DNA of 7,639 bases from an uncultured Methanobrevibacter sp. (GTDB lineage: Archaea; Methanobacteriota; Methanobacteria; Methanobacteriales; Methanobacteriaceae): contig NZ_CALCYR010000057.1 in assembly GCF_937906425.1 (NCBI RefSeq), positions 1-7,639 of the forward strand, in the 5' to 3' direction. A model generated the notes under the pieces. The model was not told the origin of the DNA. It did not search any database and was given only the letters and a program-made list of their open reading frames with translations. The position numbers were made by a program, and so were the translations under genes. Of the stretch, positions 6,101-7,639 are shown in pieces; position 1 is the stretch's first letter, and each line of letters begins with the position of its first letter.

Positions 6101-6704
6101 AATTGATTTGGATTCAGACATTTATGTTTCTAAAATTGAGTTTAGGAAGAATATTTTTAGGGACATTAATGAAAAAATGACTAAAAAGGAAGTTAATTCA
6201 AATAATTTGCTTAAAGTACAATCAATTGCTATGGATTTGGAATTGTTTGAAAATGCTTATTTGGCTCCAGTTGTTCATAAACAAATTGTCGCAGCATTGA
6301 AAATGAACTTCTCAACTCGTTTATTCTCTGAATCAACATTGGATATTATCTCTTCTGGAGAATCCATTGTTAAATTGGATAAGAAATTCCAGGATGCCCT
6401 AATTAAGCTTCAATCTGATTTCCTACGTTGTGATTGTGTGGAAAGGCCATTTTGTGATTGCTTGCAAAGGGGAATTTCCTATTATATTCTAAATCAGAGA
6501 TTAAATAAAAGGGATCCTATCGATATTTCAAAATCCCTATTGAAGGAATATCAAATTCAGGCATATCCTGGAGATATTTTCTCATGGCTGGATGCCTATG
6601 TAAGAAATCTGGATGCGATTAAAAGGGTTGCTCAGGCATTTGGAGAAAAGGAGATTGTTAAAGAGGCAGACAATTTAATCAAGATTATTGAAAAGGGAAA
6701 ATAA
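3180..6704 (+). CDS. Ski2-like DExH helicase with a lysine-rich repeat insert
   Basis: An 1174-residue ATP-dependent nucleic-acid helicase. The N-terminal part carries a zinc-ribbon motif, C101-x2-C104 and C127-x2-C130. The core follows: Q224, Walker A ATGSGKT (243-249), motif Ia TPL (270-272), DEIH (350-353), SAT (384-386), LIFTNSR (449-455), TTAALAAGVDFP (501-512) and QMLGRAGRP (535-543). A winged-helix-like part includes VTRFGRAVA (645-653). Residues 727-971 are almost wholly Lys, Ser, Asn, Asp and Gly in tandem repeats, surely disordered and highly basic. A folded helical C-terminal domain (about 975-1174) follows, with C1084-x-C1086 and C1092-x-C1094. The architecture resembles archaeal helicases annotated with DUF5814, but the substrate is unknown; a role in RNA or DNA processing or repair is inferred. 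The reading frame runs intact through the repeats. A weak Shine-Dalgarno (TAGGAA, 3168-3173) supports ATG 3180. No T-tract follows the stop, unlike the two archaeal 3' ends upstream (after glnK and the DUF5654-like gene). Confidence 0.93.
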   Translation: MIVLNKRKKSWELYPIGSPKGALNTKRDPEFIGVLKFNRDEEDNLIIKRFVVKDDKEDKLYPPSKALNLLRSQAVFLAQKDKEMETFLEQNNVKVRFTNICQHCSYEGQVTIINKDFSYRYHDQLICKSCAEDTIKRELQLRGYDKKVFRNFKKVLDKTGTLDTVLEMLSPRFDPLKHSDLTLFDNIEIKEDKIPQVPIRRLKLPKEFKDVILKDKNQYLLPVQFLAIRAGLLRDKNLLVVSATGSGKTLVGELAGVPKALNGKKFLFLTPLVALANQKYRDFKKRYEPLGLKVAIKVGMNRIKAKGELKLPDSNIADADIVVGTYEGIDFLIRSGKSHLLNDLGLVLIDEIHTISDEERGLRLNGLIKRIEHIFPNTQVIGLSATIKNPKTLAHDFNMDLVQYKERPVPLERHIIFARGDIQRRLLMRKLVHKEFYTQSSKGFNGQTLIFTNSRRKTHKIANFLSNKGISASAYHAGLSYFKKEKIEKDFSKGKIAAVVTTAALAAGVDFPASQVIFESLLMGNKWISPNEFSQMLGRAGRPSYHDRGLIYLIPEIGNEFDGESEEAMALDLLESGVEDIFVDYTEEGSLEQILADISSESLRKVRDVREFYKNIPVPMDIDTALDELIDKKAIDVYSDGTIEVTRFGRAVAMSFLSLSDGVIIKESMENRNYLNQYYKKPFFKTNLKELHKISNRIDNENDEIAKKNIRVQNRLNANKNEEFEEKKTKKSKKTKKSKKNKKNKKDKKDKKDKKDKKDKKDKNIKKSKKNSKKGKTLKSDSKKDKNNKESSKKNKNQNKSDKKSKKNSKKDSNNSKKDSNKSKKDSNKKNKKENNSNKGSKKDSKDSNKMNKKENNSNKGSKKDSKKGSANKNKDNKSNKGSKKDSKKDSANKNKDNKSKKDSNKGSNKGSNKSSKTKDSKKEDNKDSNLKTNSNYKKESKKDYGSINQSSNYKVMYEKKIDLKKSKKSKKGGIDLDSDIYVSKIEFRKNIFRDINEKMTKKEVNSNNLLKVQSIAMDLELFENAYLAPVVHKQIVAALKMNFSTRLFSESTLDIISSGESIVKLDKKFQDALIKLQSDFLRCDCVERPFCDCLQRGISYYILNQRLNKRDPIDISKSLLKEYQIQAYPGDIFSWLDAYVRNLDAIKRVAQAFGEKEIVKEADNLIKIIEKGK
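5358..5465 (+). repeat. In-frame 9-bp repeats encoding (Lys-Lys-X)12
   Basis: Twelve consecutive 9-bp units encode KKT, KKS, KKT, KKS, KKN twice, then KKD six times (residues 727-762). The six AAAAAGGAT copies at 5412-5465 are identical, as are the two 18-bp KKTKKS units at 5358-5393. Exact DNA identity points to recent slippage rather than conserved protein sequence. All units are multiples of three, so length change keeps the frame. Confidence 0.97.
5604..5666 (+). repeat. Three tandem 21-bp repeats encoding SKKDSN-x
   Basis: Copies at 5604, 5625 and 5646 are identical over 20 of 21 bases and differ only in the last (T, A, G). They encode SKKDSNN, SKKDSNK, SKKDSNK, residues 809-829. The seven-residue period is one third of the 21-residue period that follows. 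Confidence 0.95.
5670..5921 (+). repeat. Four 63-bp repeats encoding a 21-residue unit
   Basis: Copies start at 5670, 5733, 5796 and 5859 (residues 831, 852, 873 and 894). The first two share 35 identical bases at their start. A 33-base segment ending in TCTAA recurs exactly at 5786 and 5849. The protein consensus is roughly N/K-x-K-E/D-N-x-S-NKGSKKDSKK-x-S-x-N. The fourth copy diverges after residue 7 and runs into three 12-bp units (TCTAATAAAGGT, 5889-5924, the last with one change) encoding SNKG/SNKS. Confidence 0.93.
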
Positions 6705-6723
6705 CTTAAAAAGATTACAGATT
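6705..6723. other. Probable chimeric junction, archaeal to bacterial sequence
   Basis: Only 19 bases separate the helicase stop from the ATG of a Bacteroidales-like secreted protein. To the left are archaeal-type genes with AGA/AGG/CGT arginine codons and T-tract ends. To the right are CGN-rich arginine codons, no Shine-Dalgarno and a bacterial hairpin terminator. One 60-base line of the last gene (7261-7320) counts 36 G+C, against 24 for 6541-6600. No repeat, tRNA or integrase marks the boundary, which favours an assembly join over an insertion. The exact base cannot be fixed. Confidence 0.75.
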
Positions 6724-7101
6724 ATGAAGAAGATTGCTTTTATGATGGTTTGCCTGATGACCATGCTGTTTGTTTCTAACAACACCTTTGCACAGGACAA
6801 GAAGAATCCTTTCATCGGCTCATGGTTGGCTACTGCCAGCACTCCAATGGGTGAATCAGAGATGACTATCGTGTTTGAGGAAAATGATGGCAAGATTACA
6901 GGTTACATGACCGCAGAGGCTATGGGTGAAGAGAAGATTGAATGCGAAGACATCAACACAGAGAAGGCTGACGAGATTTCTTTCACTTTCTATACAGCTA
7001 TGGCAGGTATGAACATCGATGTATATCTCACTCTGGATGGTGAAAATGCTGCCAAAGGTGCTATGATGGGTCAATTCCCAATTGAGGCAAAACGCAAATA
7101 A
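6724..7101 (+). CDS. Small secreted protein, lipocalin-like, Bacteroidales type
   Basis: A 125-residue protein with a clear Sec signal peptide: MKK, a hydrophobic stretch at 4-18, then NNTFA-QD with cleavage expected after Ala23. The mature part begins QDKKNPFIGSW and has alternating strands (MTIVFEEND-GKITGYMTAE, DEISFTFYTAM, MNIDVYLTLDGE) ending in PIEAKRK. This resembles small calycin/lipocalin-like beta-barrel proteins common in Bacteroidales. The ligand and role are unknown, and the periplasm is the likely location. No lipobox cysteine is seen. ATG 6724 is chosen because the upstream in-frame TTG (6688) overlaps the helicase end and would spoil the signal peptide. There is no Shine-Dalgarno, as is normal for Bacteroidetes but not for the archaeal genes to the left. 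Its own promoter is not visible and was probably lost at the junction. Confidence 0.82.
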   Translation: MKKIAFMMVCLMTMLFVSNNTFAQDKKNPFIGSWLATASTPMGESEMTIVFEENDGKITGYMTAEAMGEEKIECEDINTEKADEISFTFYTAMAGMNIDVYLTLDGENAAKGAMMGQFPIEAKRK

Positions 7102-7126
7102 TCAAGAATAAGACTCAAATATTGAG

Positions 7127-7163
7127 AGGGACACGCTCAACTAAGGGCGTGTCTTTCTATTAT
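7127..7163 (+). terminator. Rho-independent terminator after the secreted protein gene
   Basis: GACACGC (7130-7136) pairs with GCGTGTC (7147-7153). G-U and A-T pairs extend the stem to 7127/7156, and the inner bases may pair further. TTTCTATT follows. This is a bacterial-style GC hairpin, unlike the T-tract terminators in the archaeal half of the window. It separates the two bacterial genes into different transcription units or attenuates read-through. Confidence 0.75.
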
Positions 7164-7171
7164 CACCTATC

Positions 7172-7519
7172 ATGAAAGACTACCCAGACAAGATGACAGC
7201 CGAAGAGGCACGAAGGTTCGGCGATGACGTGATGAACATTGTGTCACAGATTCCCCATGGCAAGGTCACTACCTACGGAACTATTGCAGCCTTGGCAGGC
7301 TGGCCCAGCCATGCCCGCATGGTAGGACGTACATTGCGCTACACCCTTGGCGCCGAGCAACTACCCTGCCACCGTGTTGTAAATAAGGAGGGTCGCACAG
7401 CTCCCGGATGGTCACAGCACCACCCCCTGCTGGAGGCAGAGGGTGTCAGTTTTAAGTCAAACGGCCATGTAGATATGGACAAGCATTTCTGGGATCCGTC
7501 AGGTCGGGCGAAAACATAA
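7172..7519 (+). CDS. MGMT-family alkylguanine DNA repair protein (ATL-sized, Cys kept)
   Basis: A 115-residue protein covering only the DNA-binding and active-site domain of O6-alkylguanine-DNA alkyltransferases. Motifs seen are IPHGKVTTYGTIA (27-39), the helix-turn-helix region with ARMVGRTLR (48-56, including the finger arginine R49), and the active-site PCHRV with Cys66 (65-69). A C-terminal LLEAEGVSF...DMDKHFW is like that of alkyltransferase-like (ATL) proteins. ATL proteins usually have Trp or Ala at the cysteine; here Cys is kept, so direct methyl transfer is possible, although the N-terminal domain of full-length Ogt/MGMT is absent. It may either repair O6-alkylguanine or flag it for nucleotide excision repair. 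There is no Shine-Dalgarno, and arginine codons are mostly CGN. It is convergent with the partial gene at the window's end. Confidence 0.9.
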   Translation: MKDYPDKMTAEEARRFGDDVMNIVSQIPHGKVTTYGTIAALAGWPSHARMVGRTLRYTLGAEQLPCHRVVNKEGRTAPGWSQHHPLLEAEGVSFKSNGHVDMDKHFWDPSGRAKT

Positions 7520-7569
7520 CTGCCAGGGGCTTGTGTAAGCTTAATCGTGGTGTTGCCAAGCTTTAGGCA

Positions 7570-7639
7570 TCAGCTTTGCTGGGCGATAGTAAGCAAGATG
7601 TCACCTTTCTGCAGTTCAAGGCGGCCATTAGGAACAATA
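7570..7639 (-). CDS. 3' end of a gene with a TrkA-C (RCK_C)-like tail
   Basis: Read on the minus strand, the last 22 codons give IVPNGRLELQKGDILLTIAQ then QS and a TGA stop (7572-7570). The pattern P-N-G-x-L-x-L-x-x-GD-x-L matches the end of TrkA-C/RCK_C domains, found in potassium uptake regulators and in several cation or amino-acid antiporters. Which protein this is cannot be told from so short a piece. The gene continues beyond the window and converges on the MGMT-family gene, 50 bases apart, with no clear bidirectional terminator between them. Confidence 0.5.
   Translation of the reverse strand, partial: IVPNGRLELQKGDILLTIAQQS

Noticed and set aside
6688..6723. Upstream TTG start for the secreted protein
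   Set aside because: It overlaps the helicase end and adds a charged stretch before a textbook signal peptide that begins at ATG 6724.

Overview
The window appears to join two unrelated genomes. Bases 1 to about 6704 look like a low-GC methanogenic archaeon of the Methanobrevibacter/Methanobacteriales type. Intergenic DNA there is extremely A+T-rich, promoters carry archaeal TATA boxes (TTTATATA), genes start behind GGAGG-like Shine-Dalgarno sequences, and T-tracts follow the stop codons. The genes fit too: an amt-glnK nitrogen pair with a GGAA-N6-TTCC (NrpR-type) operator, a DUF5654-like membrane protein and a Ski2-like helicase. Bases from about 6724 to the end look like a gut or rumen Bacteroidales bacterium (Prevotella/Bacteroides type). 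G+C is higher, arginine codons are mostly CGN, no Shine-Dalgarno is visible, a Rho-independent hairpin terminator is present, and a small Sec-secreted protein precedes an MGMT-family gene. The simplest reading is a chimeric metagenomic contig; recent transfer is possible but less likely.

Layout. 1-250: promoter and operator of the ammonium transporter. 251-1459: amt. 1470-1560: seven tandem copies of a 13-bp T-rich unit. 1658-1996: glnK. 1997-2525: terminator, then a 480-bp AT-rich region with two TATA boxes, an inverted repeat and a well-formed leader hairpin. 2526-2768: an 80-residue two-helix membrane protein. 2769-3179: hairpin terminator, six C-T(6-7)-A tracts and a 37/36-bp tandem duplication. 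3180-6704: an 1174-residue DExH helicase interrupted by about 245 residues of lysine-rich tandem repeats. 6705-6723: the junction. 6724-7101: secreted small protein. 7172-7519: MGMT/ATL-like protein. 7570-7639 (minus strand): the last 22 codons of a protein ending in a TrkA-C-like segment.

How the genes work together. Amt and GlnK form the usual ammonium import and gating pair. The operator just downstream of the amt TATA box suggests repression under nitrogen sufficiency, and no second operator precedes glnK, so the two are probably one operon. The DUF5654-like gene and the helicase look like separate transcription units. The most unusual feature is the nested repeat array (9-bp, 21-bp, 63-bp and 12-bp units, all in frame) inside the helicase gene. 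It places a highly basic disordered segment between the helicase core and a Cys-bearing C-terminal domain.
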